Shown here: one piece after another, positions 39,324 through 48,062 of the stretch
Numbering within the stretch: position 1 is the first letter of the stretch
Layout: each line of letters starts with the position of its first letter
Assembly (NCBI GenBank): GCA_020350725.1
Contig: CP070719.1
Coordinates: forward strand, 2,514,794 to 2,578,793
DNA length: 64,000 bases
Direction: 5' to 3'
Origin: a bacterium
GTDB lineage: Bacteria > BMS3Abin14
Notes under the pieces: generated by a model
The model's input: the letters and a program-made list of their open reading frames with translations, nothing else
Told to the model about the DNA's origin: nothing
Databases searched by the model: none
Position numbers and translations under genes: made by a program

Positions 39324-39890
39324 ATGGCTTACGGAGACCCCTGGCGATCCGAACATGCCCGTAGGGCGCTGATCCTGCTGGTGGTGCTTACCCTCGCCGG
39401 TCAGATCCATTCCTGGCACGGAAGGCCTGTGATCCCCCAAAGGGCCGATGCGGGTACAGGGACACCATGGCCTCCCCCGGTGTCGGAGAGGATCGTGGAT
39501 AGGACGGAGCTCCCCACCGGCCGGCTCGATGTCTACCCGTCCGGGACAACCATAGGGGAGGCCGTCCTGTCCCTATCGCTTCCGGCCGATCCGGCCGGAT
39601 CAGCCACCGTCCTTCCGAGGGCAGGGGTCCTGACGATGGGTCCGGGAGGGTGGACGGTGAGGCCGATGTCCCAGGTCGAACGGTATGTCTGGGGCATACC
39701 CATGGATCTCAATTCGGTCGGAGTGGAGGACCTCGTCAGGATCCCCGGTATCGGCAAGGTCCTTGCCGAGTACATATATGGGTTCATTTCACAGGTGGTT
39801 TGGGTGTCTTCTGTTTCCCGATTGGATGCGGTACCGGGTATTGGACCAGCTAAATTGAGGACCTTGTCCAAGTATCTGGAAGTGCAATAG
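39324..39890 (+). CDS. ComEA-like helix-hairpin-helix protein
   Basis: The 188-residue protein has an N-terminal hydrophobic anchor (ALILLVVLTLAGQIHSW) and a C-terminal double helix-hairpin-helix domain: MDLNSVGVEDLVRIPGIGKV and 'RLDAVPGIGPAKLRTLSKYL', typical of ComEA. ComEA binds incoming DNA in the periplasm during transformation; short HhH proteins of this kind also occur without competence. The middle (residues 40-125) is Pro/Gly-rich and unassigned. No other competence gene is in the window. Confidence 0.75.
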   Translation: MAYGDPWRSEHARRALILLVVLTLAGQIHSWHGRPVIPQRADAGTGTPWPPPVSERIVDRTELPTGRLDVYPSGTTIGEAVLSLSLPADPAGSATVLPRAGVLTMGPGGWTVRPMSQVERYVWGIPMDLNSVGVEDLVRIPGIGKVLAEYIYGFISQVVWVSSVSRLDAVPGIGPAKLRTLSKYLEVQ

Positions 39891-39899
39891 AAGAGTTCG

Positions 39900-40005
39900 T
39901 CCAACGTCCAATGTCCAAAGTCCAAGATATTATTCTCTAAAAGCGGATCTGAAGTTCTGATACTGAATCCTGACTACTGAATACTGGATACTATTGACTA
40001 TTCCC
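39900..40005 (+). repeat. Degenerate arrays, 'GTCCAACGTCCAATGTCCAAAG' and 'ACTGAATCCTGACTACTGAATACTGG' types
   Basis: Two unit types lie side by side: CGTCCAATGTCCAAAGTCCAAG (39902-39927) and ATACTGAATCCTGACTACTG with AATACTGGATACT (39959-39995). Both unit types recur elsewhere (19561, 58425 and 48590, 58300, 59480). Confidence 0.75.
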
Positions 40006-40076
40006 GGTTGACAAACAGGATCGATAAAGTTAAGTTTGCCAAAAACCAATTCCAAAAGTCAGGAATAGGGGGAGCC

Positions 40077-40832
40077 ATGTTCTTCAAAATGATCAGATCC
40101 GATATCAGAGCGGCCAGGGAGAGGGATCCGGCCTGTCGGAGTAACCTGGACATCGTCTTCAGCTACCCGGGGTTCCACGCTGTTTTCATTCACCGAATAT
40201 CCCATAAGCTGTGGAACCTGAAGCTCTATTTTCTTGCCAGGTTCCTGTCCCACATCGCCAGAATACTGACAGGGATCGAGATCCACCCGGGGGTGAAGGT
40301 CGGCAAGGGTTTTTTCATCGACCACGGCATGGGGGTGGTTATCGGAGAGACCACCGAGATCGGCGATAACGTAACCCTGTATCAGGGAGTGACCCTAGGC
40401 GGTGTCAGCCTGAAGAAGGAGAAGAGGCATCCCACCCTCCGGGATAACGTGGTGGTCGGCGCGGGAGCCAAGGTCCTTGGGCCATTTGAGGTCGGTGAGA
40501 ACAGCAGGGTCGGGGCCAATTCAGTGGTGATCAAGGAGGTGCCGCCGAATTCAACGGTCACCGGCATCCCGGGACGCATTGTGGTCAAAGAGGGAAAGAA
40601 GGTGGATACCGTCGATCTCAACCACCAGATCATGCCCGACCCCGTTGCCCAGGCCTTCACCTGTCTCATGGAGCACGTCAATCTCCTCCACAGGAGGCTG
40701 AATACCCTGAGCGAGAGGGAGGACGCAGACCAGGCGAGGTTCGAAGAGCTGCAGGGCCGGCTTGACGGGCTCGTCAAGAGCAAGGCCGAGAAGGACGATA
40801 GGCGGGAGGCCAAAGGGGCGGATTCGGAATGA
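40077..40832 (+). CDS. cysE: Serine O-acetyltransferase
   Basis: The 251-residue protein has the short CysE form: an N-terminal helical region ([15 protein letters not shown]) and a left-handed beta-helix with [31 protein letters not shown] and the catalytic [18 protein letters not shown] block. It makes O-acetylserine for cysteine synthesis. The C-terminal 55 residues form a charged helix not found in the short class core. ATG 40077 follows GGGGGAG. Its TGA overlaps the ATG of the Rrf2 gene by 4 bp. Confidence 0.94.
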   Translation: MFFKMIRSDIRAARERDPACRSNLDIVFSYPGFHAVFIHRISHKLWNLKLYFLARFLSHIARILTGIEIHPGVKVGKGFFIDHGMGVVIGETTEIGDNVTLYQGVTLGGVSLKKEKRHPTLRDNVVVGAGAKVLGPFEVGENSRVGANSVVIKEVPPNSTVTGIPGRIVVKEGKKVDTVDLNHQIMPDPVAQAFTCLMEHVNLLHRRLNTLSEREDADQARFEELQGRLDGLVKSKAEKDDRREAKGADSE

Positions 40833-41293
40833 AGATCACCACGCGCGCGAGCTACACCGTGAGAGCCCTTCTCGACCTGGCCCGCCACTCCGAGAAAGGC
40901 CGCCCGGTCAGGCTCTCCGACATCTCGGAGAGGGAGGGGATATCACACGCCTATCTCGAACAGCTGTTCAACAGGCTTAAAAGAGTCGAGGTCGTCAGGG
41001 GTAAGAAGGGGCCGGGGGGCGGATATGTCCTCGGCATGGATGCCACCGATATCCGGATCGGTGACGTCATCAGGGCCGTGGAAGGGGCCGACAAGCTGTT
41101 CCTCTGTTCTGATGATACCCACCAGAGCAAGACCTGCCAACGGTATCCGAACTGCATCACTCATCACCTCTGGGAGAGGCTTTCCATAAGGGTCCATGAC
41201 TTCCTCAATTCCATCAGCCTTGCCGATCTGCTCCGTGATGCCGAACAACTCAGCCCGGGTGAGGAGGACCAAGATGCAGAGAATCTTTCTTGA
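40829..41293 (+). CDS. Rrf2/IscR family transcriptional regulator
   Basis: The 154-residue protein has the Rrf2 winged helix ([49 protein letters not shown]) and three Cys in the IscR cluster loop ([20 protein letters not shown]), so it can probably carry an Fe-S cluster. By context it senses Fe-S or cysteine status for cysE-iscS-iscU. It overlaps cysE (4 bp) and iscS (20 bp), so the three are co-translated. Choice between IscR and CymR roles is open. Confidence 0.9.
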   Translation: MKITTRASYTVRALLDLARHSEKGRPVRLSDISEREGISHAYLEQLFNRLKRVEVVRGKKGPGGGYVLGMDATDIRIGDVIRAVEGADKLFLCSDDTHQSKTCQRYPNCITHHLWERLSIRVHDFLNSISLADLLRDAEQLSPGEEDQDAENLS

Positions 41294-42458
41294 TCACAAC
41301 GCCACGACGCCGATCCGTACCGAAGTCAGGGAGAAGATGCTGCCCTTCCTGGGTGAACTCTTCGGGAACCCGTCCAGTGCCCACTCCTTCGGCCAGGAGG
41401 TCAAGGTCCACCTGGACGAGGCCAGGCAGCGGATCGCGGACCAGCTCGGGGCGTCAGTCAACGAGATCATCTTCACCAGCGGGGGCACGGAGAGCGACAA
41501 TGCGGCTCTTAAGGGTGTGGCCCTTGCGGCCGGCTCGGGGCACATCGTGACAACGGTCATCGAGCATCCGGCCGTGATGCAATCGGCTTCCTACCTGGCC
41601 AAGAAGGGATTCGATGTCACCTACGTCGAAGTCGATTCCGGAGGTGTCGTCGATCCCGAGGATGTGCGCCGAGCCATCCGGCCGGATACCATAATCGTGT
41701 CCGTGATGCACCTGAACAACGAGGTGGGGGTCATTCAGCCCATCGAGGAGATCTCGATGATCACCCGGGAGGCCGGGGTCCCGCTCCACACGGATGCGGT
41801 CCAGAGCTTCGGTAAGCTTCCCACCAAAGTGGACGATCTCGGTGTCGATCTCATTTCCGTTGCCGCGCACAAGATCTACGGCCCCAAGGGGATCGGTGTC
41901 CTCTACGTGAGGAAAGGGACCCGGATCGATCCGTTGATCATCGGCGGAGCCCAGGAGAAAAGACGGCGGAGCGGTACGGAAAACGTGATCGGTATTGTGG
42001 GCTTCGGGGAGGCGATCCGCCTCGCCGAGGTGGAGAGAGAACAGGTTTTTCAGAACCTGGAGGGGTTGAGAAAGCGGTTCGTCGACGGCCTCGTGGAGAG
42101 GATACCTCAGATAACCATAAACGGAGATCCGGAGAGGACCTTCCCGTCCACCATCAGCGCGAGCGTTGCCAGAGTGGAGGGTGAATCCCTTCTCCTGTCC
42201 CTGGACATGGAGGGAATTGCCGTCTCCACCGGGTCGGCCTGTTCCTCCGGCTCCCTCGAACCCTCCCACGTTCTGGTGGCCATGGGGATCGACACCGTCC
42301 TTGCCCAGGGAACCCTGCGCTTCAGTATGGGCAGGGGGACGACCGGTGAAGATGTCGACCGGGTCCTGGAGGTGTTCCCTCCCGTAGTGGAGCGCCTGAG
42401 AGCCATGTCGCCGCTGGGTGCAGAATGGAGTGCGGGCGTGGGGGGACCCACCTGCTGA
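41274..42458 (+). CDS. iscS: Cysteine desulfurase (NifS/IscS class I)
   Basis: The 394-residue PLP enzyme begins '[20 protein letters not shown]', has the PLP lysine in SVAAHKIYGPKGIGVLY and the mobile catalytic Cys in STGSACSSGSLEPSHVL. It takes sulfur from cysteine for Fe-S clusters and, through MnmA, tRNA thiolation. ATG 41274 lies inside the rrf2 gene with GAGGAGG about 8 bp before it. iscU follows after 125 bp. Confidence 0.95.
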   Translation: MQRIFLDHNATTPIRTEVREKMLPFLGELFGNPSSAHSFGQEVKVHLDEARQRIADQLGASVNEIIFTSGGTESDNAALKGVALAAGSGHIVTTVIEHPAVMQSASYLAKKGFDVTYVEVDSGGVVDPEDVRRAIRPDTIIVSVMHLNNEVGVIQPIEEISMITREAGVPLHTDAVQSFGKLPTKVDDLGVDLISVAAHKIYGPKGIGVLYVRKGTRIDPLIIGGAQEKRRRSGTENVIGIVGFGEAIRLAEVEREQVFQNLEGLRKRFVDGLVERIPQITINGDPERTFPSTISASVARVEGESLLLSLDMEGIAVSTGSACSSGSLEPSHVLVAMGIDTVLAQGTLRFSMGRGTTGEDVDRVLEVFPPVVERLRAMSPLGAEWSAGVGGPTC

Positions 42459-42583
42459 AACTTCAGGAATCGGAATTCAGTAGACAGTGTTCAGAAGAGG
42501 TGGGCTGACAGGTCGTTCAGAATGTAACTCTGGCTCATAGCTCCCGGATTCTGTATATTGCTCGATAAGGAGAACAATCGATC

Positions 42584-42958
42584 ATGATGTACTCGGAAAA
42601 AGTAATGGACCATTTCCGCAACCCACGGAATGTGGGGGAGATTCCAGACGCGGACGGCGTAGGGGAGGTGGGTAATGCGTCCTGCGGCGATATCATGAAG
42701 ATCTTCCTCAAAGTCAATGGAGAGGTCATTGAGGATATCAAGTTTCAGACCTTCGGCTGCGGGTCGGCCATCGCAACCAGCAGCATGGTCACCGAGATGG
42801 TCAAGGGAAAGACCCTGAAAGAGGCCGAGAGCGTCACCAATAAGGCCGTGGCCGAGGCCCTCGACGGACTCCCTCCCCAGAAGATGCACTGCTCCAACCT
42901 CGCGGCCGACGCGCTCCACGCCGCGATCAAGGATTACAGGGAGAAACATGGACAGTAG
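42584..42958 (+). CDS. iscU: Fe-S cluster scaffold IscU/NifU N-terminal type
   Basis: The 124-residue protein is the U-type scaffold: MYSEKVMDHFRNPRNVGEI, then cluster Cys in NASCGDIMKIF, FGCGSAIATSSM and KMHCSNLAADAL. Length equals IscU or the free-standing N-terminal domain of NifU. It receives sulfur from IscS to assemble [2Fe-2S] clusters. AAGGAGA precedes ATG 42584. Confidence 0.95.
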   Translation: MMYSEKVMDHFRNPRNVGEIPDADGVGEVGNASCGDIMKIFLKVNGEVIEDIKFQTFGCGSAIATSSMVTEMVKGKTLKEAESVTNKAVAEALDGLPPQKMHCSNLAADALHAAIKDYREKHGQ

Positions 42959-43028
42959 GAGACAGTAGCGGGGAGTCGGGAGCCAGAGGGAAACGAATGA
43001 GCCGTCCACAGGGGCGGCTGTTGTTTTT

Positions 43029-43196
43029 TAGATCATTAGAGATTGGACATTAGACATTAGACATTGGAGATTGGAGATTGGAGATCAGATGTTGGAGATT
43101 TGTGGTTGGAGTATTTTAGGATCCTTCCAATGCTCTATATAATCCAATGATCTATTGTTCTAATTTCCAATTTTCTAATGCTCTGATTCCCTGTCG
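43029..43196 (+). repeat. Long quasi-palindrome, 'GATTGGACATTAGAC / CTAATTTCCAATTTTC' type
   Basis: The left arm (43029-43115) is built of ATTAGAGATTGGACATTAGA and GATTGGAGATTGGAGATC; the right arm (43125-43185) holds CCAATGCTCTATATAATCC, CCAATGATCTATTG and CTAATTTCCAATTTTCTAAT, the inverted sense of the same units. It occupies most of the iscU-mnmA gap. The unit matches that at 4816-4934. Confidence 0.88.
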
Positions 43197-43211
43197 TTCC
43201 AAAGGACTCTC

Positions 43212-44318
43212 ATGAACAAGAACGACAGAACCGTCATGGTCGCCATGAGCGGAGGAGTCGACTCATCAGTGGCGGCCGCCCTCCTTCGGGACCAGGGCTA
43301 CCGGGTGGTGGGGGCCACCATGCTGCTGTGGGACGGGGAAGCAGCGGGTGTGGAGTCGGGGTGCTGCGGCACCCAGGACCTTGTTGACGCAAGAGCCGTG
43401 TGCGCCAGGCTGGGGATCAATCACTACGGCATCGATCTGAGGGAGGAGTTTCGACGAGAGGTCGTCGAGCCCTTCGCCATGACCTACCTCAGGGGGAGGA
43501 CGCCCAATCCCTGCATCCTGTGCAACGAGCGCCTCAAATTTCACTATCTCCTCAGGAAGGCAAGGGAGGTCGGGGCGCGGTGGCTGGCCACCGGTCACTA
43601 TGCGCGCATCGAAGGGAGAGGACCCTTCCGACTGTGCCGCGGGACCGATAGGAGCAAGGACCAGTCCTACTTCCTTTTCCCGGTGGACCAGGAAATCCTC
43701 GCCCATCTGATCTTTCCGCTGGGTAATCTGACCAAGGACGAGGTCCGGGACAAAGCCGGGGAGCTGCGCCTGGCTGTCCACGAGAAACCGGAAAGCCAGG
43801 AGGTCTGTTTTATTCCTCCCGATGGGCTGAAGGATTTTCTCAGGGAGGCCTCGCATGACGAGATCGTACCTGGGCCCCTTCTGGACACGGCCGGCAATGT
43901 CATCGGATCCCACGATGGCTTCTGCTTTTACACCATTGGTCAGAGAAAAGGCCTGGGTGTCGCCGCCGCGAAACCGCTCTATGTGACGCGTATAGACGCC
44001 GCCGGCAACACCATCGTCCTGGGAACCAGGGAGGAGGCGTCCTTTCCCGACATGCTGGTCGAATCTGCAACGTGGGTCGCCGGGCAACCCCCTTCGGACC
44101 ATTTTCGGGCCCAGGTCCAGGTCAGGCACCGTCACAGACCGGCGGAAGGGGAGGTCAGGATCCTCGAGGGGGGCTCCTTCAGGGTATTCTTTGACGAACC
44201 CCAGCACGGCGTCGCCCCTGGCCAGGCGGCGGTGGTGTACGACGGGGATACCGTCCTCGGCGGCGGATGGATCAGTGGGTCAGAGCCCAACGTCCAGAAG
44301 CCAATTAAACGTGATTAG
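43212..44318 (+). CDS. mnmA: tRNA-specific 2-thiouridylase MnmA
   Basis: The 368-residue PP-loop ATPase has AMSGGVDSSVAAALL, the catalytic NPCILCNERLKF Cys, DQSYFLF, and the second catalytic Cys in ESQEVCFIP, then the family's C-terminal beta domains. It makes s2U34 in Lys, Glu and Gln tRNAs using persulfide from a cysteine desulfurase. The position after iscS-iscU fits sulfur supply. The extra GCC at GVESGCCGTQD is common in this subgroup. Confidence 0.95.
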   Translation: MNKNDRTVMVAMSGGVDSSVAAALLRDQGYRVVGATMLLWDGEAAGVESGCCGTQDLVDARAVCARLGINHYGIDLREEFRREVVEPFAMTYLRGRTPNPCILCNERLKFHYLLRKAREVGARWLATGHYARIEGRGPFRLCRGTDRSKDQSYFLFPVDQEILAHLIFPLGNLTKDEVRDKAGELRLAVHEKPESQEVCFIPPDGLKDFLREASHDEIVPGPLLDTAGNVIGSHDGFCFYTIGQRKGLGVAAAKPLYVTRIDAAGNTIVLGTREEASFPDMLVESATWVAGQPPSDHFRAQVQVRHRHRPAEGEVRILEGGSFRVFFDEPQHGVAPGQAAVVYDGDTVLGGGWISGSEPNVQKPIKRD

Positions 44319-44480
44319 TGATTCGGTATTAGTAAAGGCAGAAAAAGAACTAAGAAGTCTGATATATAGATCTTTCCTATACTGATCACAAATTACGAAT
44401 TACGAATCACGGCCTTTATCAACTGCAGACTGAAAACTCGAATTCACGAGTCACGAATCACTAATTACGAATCACGGAAC
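44315..44480 (+). repeat. Quasi-palindromic array, 'GTGATTAGTGATTCGG / CGAATCACTAATTACGAATCAC' type
   Basis: It starts within the stop of mnmA: left arm GTGATTAGTGATTCGGTATT, right arm (44385-44478) CACAAATTACGAATTACGAA, TCACGAGTCACGAATCACTA, ATTACGAATCACGG. Related unit fragments are at 14675-14695 and 58455-58498. Confidence 0.85.
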
Positions 44481-44526
44481 ACATCTTTCCCCTTCCCCCT
44501 TTTTCCCTTTCCCATTAAACTTTTCG

Positions 44527-44546
44527 TAGACACAGGTGTCTATATA
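44527..44546 (+). promoter_or_regulatory. Palindromic operator and -10 box in front of the ECF sigma gene
   Basis: TAGACAC-AG-GTGTCTA (44527-44542) has perfect 7-bp arms and abuts a -10-like TATATA (44541-44546). The position suggests a repressor site overlapping the promoter of the sigma/anti-sigma/Spy-like operon. A -35 hexamer is not clear. Confidence 0.5.
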
Positions 44547-44565
44547 AACAGGAACGCCATGAAAT

Positions 44566-45111
44566 ATGGAGCGTACGAGGGAGAGAGAGTGTGAGCGGGA
44601 ATTGGTCCAACGCGCCCGTAGGGGAGACGACAACGCGTTCGAGGACCTGGTTCGGGCCCACCAGAAGCCGATCTTCTCCTTCATTTATCGGCTGTCGGGG
44701 GACCCTGAGATCACTGCCGAAGTTACCCAGATGGCCTTCATCAAGGCATATTCCGGGCTCGGTGGTTTCCGGGGGGATGCCTCCTTTCGGACCTGGCTCT
44801 ACAGAATAGCGGTCAATACGTTCCGGAACCATGTGCGTGACGAGTCGCGGAGGAGCCATCAGGAGGTTGACGATAATATGCCTTCATCCGACGAGGGAGC
44901 CTTTGAGGTCCTCAACCATCAGCAGGAAAGAAGGATGCTCTGGGAGGCGGTTCAGACCCTTCCCGAGCGGCAGAGGGAGGCTCTTGTCCTGAGGGTGCAG
45001 GAGGGATATCCGTTCACCGACGTCGCCAGGATCATGAGGTGCTCGGTGGGATCGGCCAAGGCCAATTACCATCAGGCGGTCCAAAAACTCAAGGCGGCGC
45101 TGGGAGAGTGA
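44566..45111 (+). CDS. ECF-family RNA polymerase sigma factor
   Basis: The 181-residue protein has sigma region 2 (ELVQRARRGDDNAFEDLVRA, QMAFIKAYSGLGGFRGDASF, TWLYRIAVN) and region 4 (TLPERQREALVLRVQEGYPF, RIMRCSVGSAKANYHQAV), the RpoE-like layout. It would direct polymerase to a stress regulon. The stop is 3 bp from the anti-sigma start. A palindrome overlaps its putative promoter. Confidence 0.93.
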   Translation: MERTRERECERELVQRARRGDDNAFEDLVRAHQKPIFSFIYRLSGDPEITAEVTQMAFIKAYSGLGGFRGDASFRTWLYRIAVNTFRNHVRDESRRSHQEVDDNMPSSDEGAFEVLNHQQERRMLWEAVQTLPERQREALVLRVQEGYPFTDVARIMRCSVGSAKANYHQAVQKLKAALGE

Positions 45112-45114
45112 TTG

Positions 45115-45759
45115 ATGAGATGCAGTGACGGCTGGGTGAGGCAACACCTCGTGGAATTCGCCGCCGGGACCCTCGATGAGGACCAGAGCGGGCGGGTCCG
45201 CATTCACCTCGAGACCTGTGGGGAATGCTCCGGCGACTATGGGATCATCCGGAACCTCGCCTCCATCGAAGTGCCCGACCCCGGAGAGGATTTCTGGAAT
45301 GCTCTTCCCGGACGGGTCATCACCGAAGTGAAATCGGCCCCGAGGCGGTTCGGAAAGTCCCTGACGCCGACGTTCGGCCCCATGTGGCGTCCTGCCGGCT
45401 GGGCCTGGAGGGGAGGATTGGCCGCCGCCGGCCTGGCCGCCCTGCTCATTCTGGTCCTGTGGCCCAGGGGGACAACCGTGGAAGTGCCTTTGCCCTACCC
45501 TGAGGCACCCTTCGACCTTGTCGGGCGCGTTGTTGACCTCGGAGTGGAAGTCGAATTTCTGTCCGACCACAGCAACGATGTTGCGCTCATCGACCTGTCC
45601 ATCGACCTGAACGGTGGCGTCTCTTACGAGGACCTTGCCCTGTTCCCCGACGGTTCGACGCTCGACGAGCTTGGTTTCCGGCACCTCGACGATGATTCGT
45701 TGATCAGATTGGAGGAGGTCCTGGACGAAATGGCCTCCGAAGGTATCGAAAGAGGGTAA
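45115..45759 (+). CDS. Membrane anti-sigma factor with zinc-finger domain
   Basis: The 214-residue protein has a ZAS-type zinc motif near the N-terminus (HLVEFAAGTL ... IHLETCGECSGDYG: His-x3-Cys-x2-Cys), a single membrane helix (GLAAAGLAALLILVLW, about residues 101-117) and a periplasmic domain of about 95 residues. It should hold the upstream sigma factor at the membrane and release it on a periplasmic signal. ATG 45115 is preferred over the adjoining TTG 45112. Spacing to both neighbours is under 5 bp. Confidence 0.85.
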   Translation: MRCSDGWVRQHLVEFAAGTLDEDQSGRVRIHLETCGECSGDYGIIRNLASIEVPDPGEDFWNALPGRVITEVKSAPRRFGKSLTPTFGPMWRPAGWAWRGGLAAAGLAALLILVLWPRGTTVEVPLPYPEAPFDLVGRVVDLGVEVEFLSDHSNDVALIDLSIDLNGGVSYEDLALFPDGSTLDELGFRHLDDDSLIRLEEVLDEMASEGIERG

Positions 45760-45763
45760 CGCT

Positions 45764-46405
45764 ATGAAGAACAGACACGCTCTCTCCATATTATTGGTCC
45801 TGGCAGTCGTTATTTTTTCGCTCCCGCTGTCGGTATCTGCCGACGATTGGGACATTTCCCCGGATGAGCGGGATATCAGTCGTGTCCGCAAGAAGGTCGA
45901 GGCACTGAGGGCGTGGATGCTCACCGAGGAACTGGACCTTGACGAGGCGACCAGTTCCAGGCTTTTCCCCGCCATCAGGGAGATGGACGAGCAGAGGCAC
46001 CAGATAGAGGCGGAAAACCGCCGCATTGTCAGGAGAATGGCCCAGGAAGTTGAGAGCGATCGTGTCGACCGGCCCTGGATCTCTCAGGCCCTTGACATAC
46101 TCCAGGAGAACCGAAAAGAGATGGCCCGGGTCGAGGAGGGGCATCTGATCAGGGTCCGTACCATCCTCTCACCGGAGGACACGGCCCGTTACGTTCTTTT
46201 CCAGATCCGTTTTCAGAGGGAACTCAGGGAGCGGATGAGCAGGTATCCCCGGCAGAGGGGCGACACCCGGGATTCGACGCGTCCTGACAGGGACAGCGGC
46301 GGAAGGGGTGGAACACAGGGTGGCGGCGAGAGCTCCGGCGGCGGCTCAGGTGGCGGCTCAGGTGGAGAATCCGGTGGCGGCTCCGGCGGAGGAAGCGGGA
46401 GGTAG
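45764..46405 (+). CDS. Periplasmic Spy/CpxP/ZraP-like sensor with Gly/Ser tail
   Basis: The 213-residue protein has a Sec signal (LSILLVLAVVIFSLPLSVSA) and a helical body with the LTXXQ-like layout (RAWMLTEELDLDEATSSRLF; RVRTILSPEDTARYVLFQIRF). The C-terminus is a low-complexity run of GGGS/GGES units of about 25 residues after an Arg/Asp linker. Proteins of this fold cap ECF signalling systems such as CnrYXH or act as metal- or misfolding-sensing chaperones. Here it is the third gene of a sigma/anti-sigma operon, so it is probably the periplasmic sensor. Confidence 0.78.
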   Translation: MKNRHALSILLVLAVVIFSLPLSVSADDWDISPDERDISRVRKKVEALRAWMLTEELDLDEATSSRLFPAIREMDEQRHQIEAENRRIVRRMAQEVESDRVDRPWISQALDILQENRKEMARVEEGHLIRVRTILSPEDTARYVLFQIRFQRELRERMSRYPRQRGDTRDSTRPDRDSGGRGGTQGGGESSGGGSGGGSGGESGGGSGGGSGR

Positions 46406-46499
46406 ACGGATTACAGCTTAAACGTGCAGCTCTTTTTCAGGGATCATATAGCCCCCAACTCCGCTCCGTATCCCCAGCGGGGCGGAAATGCACCCCAGG
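46406..46499 (+). other. First part of the sensor-mtaB gap, no gene
   Basis: Between the Spy-like gene and the paired hairpins there are about 95 bp with no coding sense and short G+C stems (CCCCAGCGGGGCGG). The whole gap to mtaB is 345 bp and is otherwise occupied by the structures listed next. Confidence 0.5.
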
Positions 46500-46558
46500 G
46501 GCCCGGCGTCTAGCCGGGCCGGCCCTCCGATGGCCCCCAACGTCGGAGGGCCTCTTTT
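46500..46558 (+). terminator. Two adjacent strong hairpins, the second ending in a T-rich run
   Basis: Hairpin 1: GGCCCGGC (46500-46507)/GCCGGGCC (46513-46520), 5-nt loop. Hairpin 2: GGCCCTCCGA (46521-46530)/TCGGAGGGCC (46543-46552), 12-nt loop, followed by TCTTTTG. The pair terminates the ECF operon. Confidence 0.8.
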
Positions 46559-46676
46559 GTCCCCTTTCGCAGCCCGCCGACCATGGCTCCCCGAAAAGGC
46601 CGGAGGCAAGGCGATGGATCGTGAAGGACAATAGATATGCGGTAAGTGCAGGGCTCCGGTTCGCGATATCTATCAC

Positions 46677-46729
46677 AGTTCAACCACTCCAGGGTCGATG
46701 ACCCCCGATTCGATGGTTGAACTTTTTTT
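46677..46729 (+). terminator. Long-stem hairpin with T run, directly upstream of mtaB
   Basis: AGTTCAACCA (46677-46686) pairs with TGGTTGAACT (46714-46723), followed by a run of T to 46729. The loop holds a second small stem GGGTC/GACCC. Since the preceding 46521-46552 hairpin already ends the upstream operon, this one may end a short RNA from 46560-46730 or attenuate mtaB. Confidence 0.75.
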
Positions 46730-46750
46730 ATCTTCCATTACATTGGTTTC

Positions 46751-48052
46751 ATGGAAAAGAGCTCTCCTCACGGCGGCCTGCCGCCGCGCACCTACTCCTT
46801 CATCACCCTCGGCTGCAAGAGCAACCAGTACGATTCCGCCGCCATGGCCGCCAGCCTGAGACAGTCGGGTTTGGCCCCGTCGGACCTCGACGGGGCCGAT
46901 GTGATCGTGGTGAACACCTGCATGGTGACCGGTTCCACAGAGGCCCAGTGCCGAAAGGCCATCCGAAGGGCCAGGAAGGCCAACAGTGACGCCCGGCTCG
47001 TCGTCGTCGGCTGCCTCTCCAAGGGGGATCCGGATCAGATACGTTCCATGCCGGAGGCCGACCTCGTCCTTGGGCCTTCTGAGAAGGGGATGTTGACGCA
47101 TTTCCTGAACCTCGCTGACCATGGCTCCTGGACCGACTGGCCTGAAGACCCGGCCGTTAGCCTGGAGCACCGGGACAGGGGCTTCCTCAAGGTCCAGGAC
47201 GGATGCGATCACCGATGCTCCTACTGCATCGTACCGTCGGTGAGAGGACCGGGGCGAAGTCTCGCCCCGGCAACGGTCGTTTCCAGCGTCAGGGCCCTCA
47301 TGGAGAAGGGGTTCGCCGAGGTGGTGCTCACCGGCATCCACCTCGGGATGTACGGCAGGGACCTGTCCCCCCCTGCCACCCTCGAGGATCTTCTGGACCG
47401 TCTTATGGTTAACGGTCTTCCCGGGAGGATCAGGCTGAGCTCCATCGAACCGTTGGAGGTCACATCCCGGCTCTTGGGCCTGATGGCCCGTTTTCCCGGT
47501 GCCGTCTGCCGTCATCTCCACATCCCGCTCCAGAGCGGCAGTGACCCGATCCTGAACGCCATGAACAGACCCTACGGCAGTACCGATTTCGAGGCGGCGG
47601 TCCGGGCGGCAAGGGCGGCGGTGCCTGGCATCGGTATCGGATGCGACGTCATATGCGGATTTCCCGGTGAGACCGAGGAGGATTTCTCGCGCACCGTGGA
47701 GCTGGTCACCGATCTCCATATCCCCTACCTGCACGCCTTTCCTTTCTCGAGCCGACCGGGCACCGCGGCAGCATCCATGGGGGATGATGTCCCGGTCAGG
47801 GTGAAGAGGGCCCGGGTCAGGCGTCTGACGGAACTGGCCGGCATGAACAGGAAGCGTTTCCTGGCAGGTCAGGTGGGAAGCGTTCTGGGGGTTGTCCCGG
47901 AGAACCGTCGGTTGGAGAGGGGATCTATGGCTCTCGGCGACAATTACACCAGGGTCCTCATTGCGGGCGATGTCGGCCCCCTTGCAGGGACGATCGTCCG
48001 GGTCAGGATCACCGGTATTGAGGGGGATGTCCTGACCGGCGTGGTCTCCTGA
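46751..48052 (+). CDS. mtaB: tRNA t6A37 methylthiotransferase MtaB
   Basis: The 433-residue protein has the methylthiotransferase N-terminal domain with Cys in TLGCKSNQYDS, VNTCMVT and VGCLSKG, the radical-SAM triad in DGCDHRCSYCIVPSVRGPGRS (C-x3-C-x2-C), and a C-terminal TRAM-like domain. 'LGCKSNQYDS' and the triad context identify MtaB rather than MiaB or RimO. It converts t6A37 to ms2t6A37. trmO, acting on the same base, follows 10 bp later, and tsaB is in the first 7 kb. Confidence 0.92.
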   Translation: MEKSSPHGGLPPRTYSFITLGCKSNQYDSAAMAASLRQSGLAPSDLDGADVIVVNTCMVTGSTEAQCRKAIRRARKANSDARLVVVGCLSKGDPDQIRSMPEADLVLGPSEKGMLTHFLNLADHGSWTDWPEDPAVSLEHRDRGFLKVQDGCDHRCSYCIVPSVRGPGRSLAPATVVSSVRALMEKGFAEVVLTGIHLGMYGRDLSPPATLEDLLDRLMVNGLPGRIRLSSIEPLEVTSRLLGLMARFPGAVCRHLHIPLQSGSDPILNAMNRPYGSTDFEAAVRAARAAVPGIGIGCDVICGFPGETEEDFSRTVELVTDLHIPYLHAFPFSSRPGTAAASMGDDVPVRVKRARVRRLTELAGMNRKRFLAGQVGSVLGVVPENRRLERGSMALGDNYTRVLIAGDVGPLAGTIVRVRITGIEGDVLTGVVS

Positions 48053-48062
48053 GGGCGTCCAA

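Noticed and set aside
43029..43196. Possible CRISPR array
   Set aside because: Units are 6-14 bp, drift in sequence and have no constant-length spacers; the two halves are inverted. No cas gene is present.
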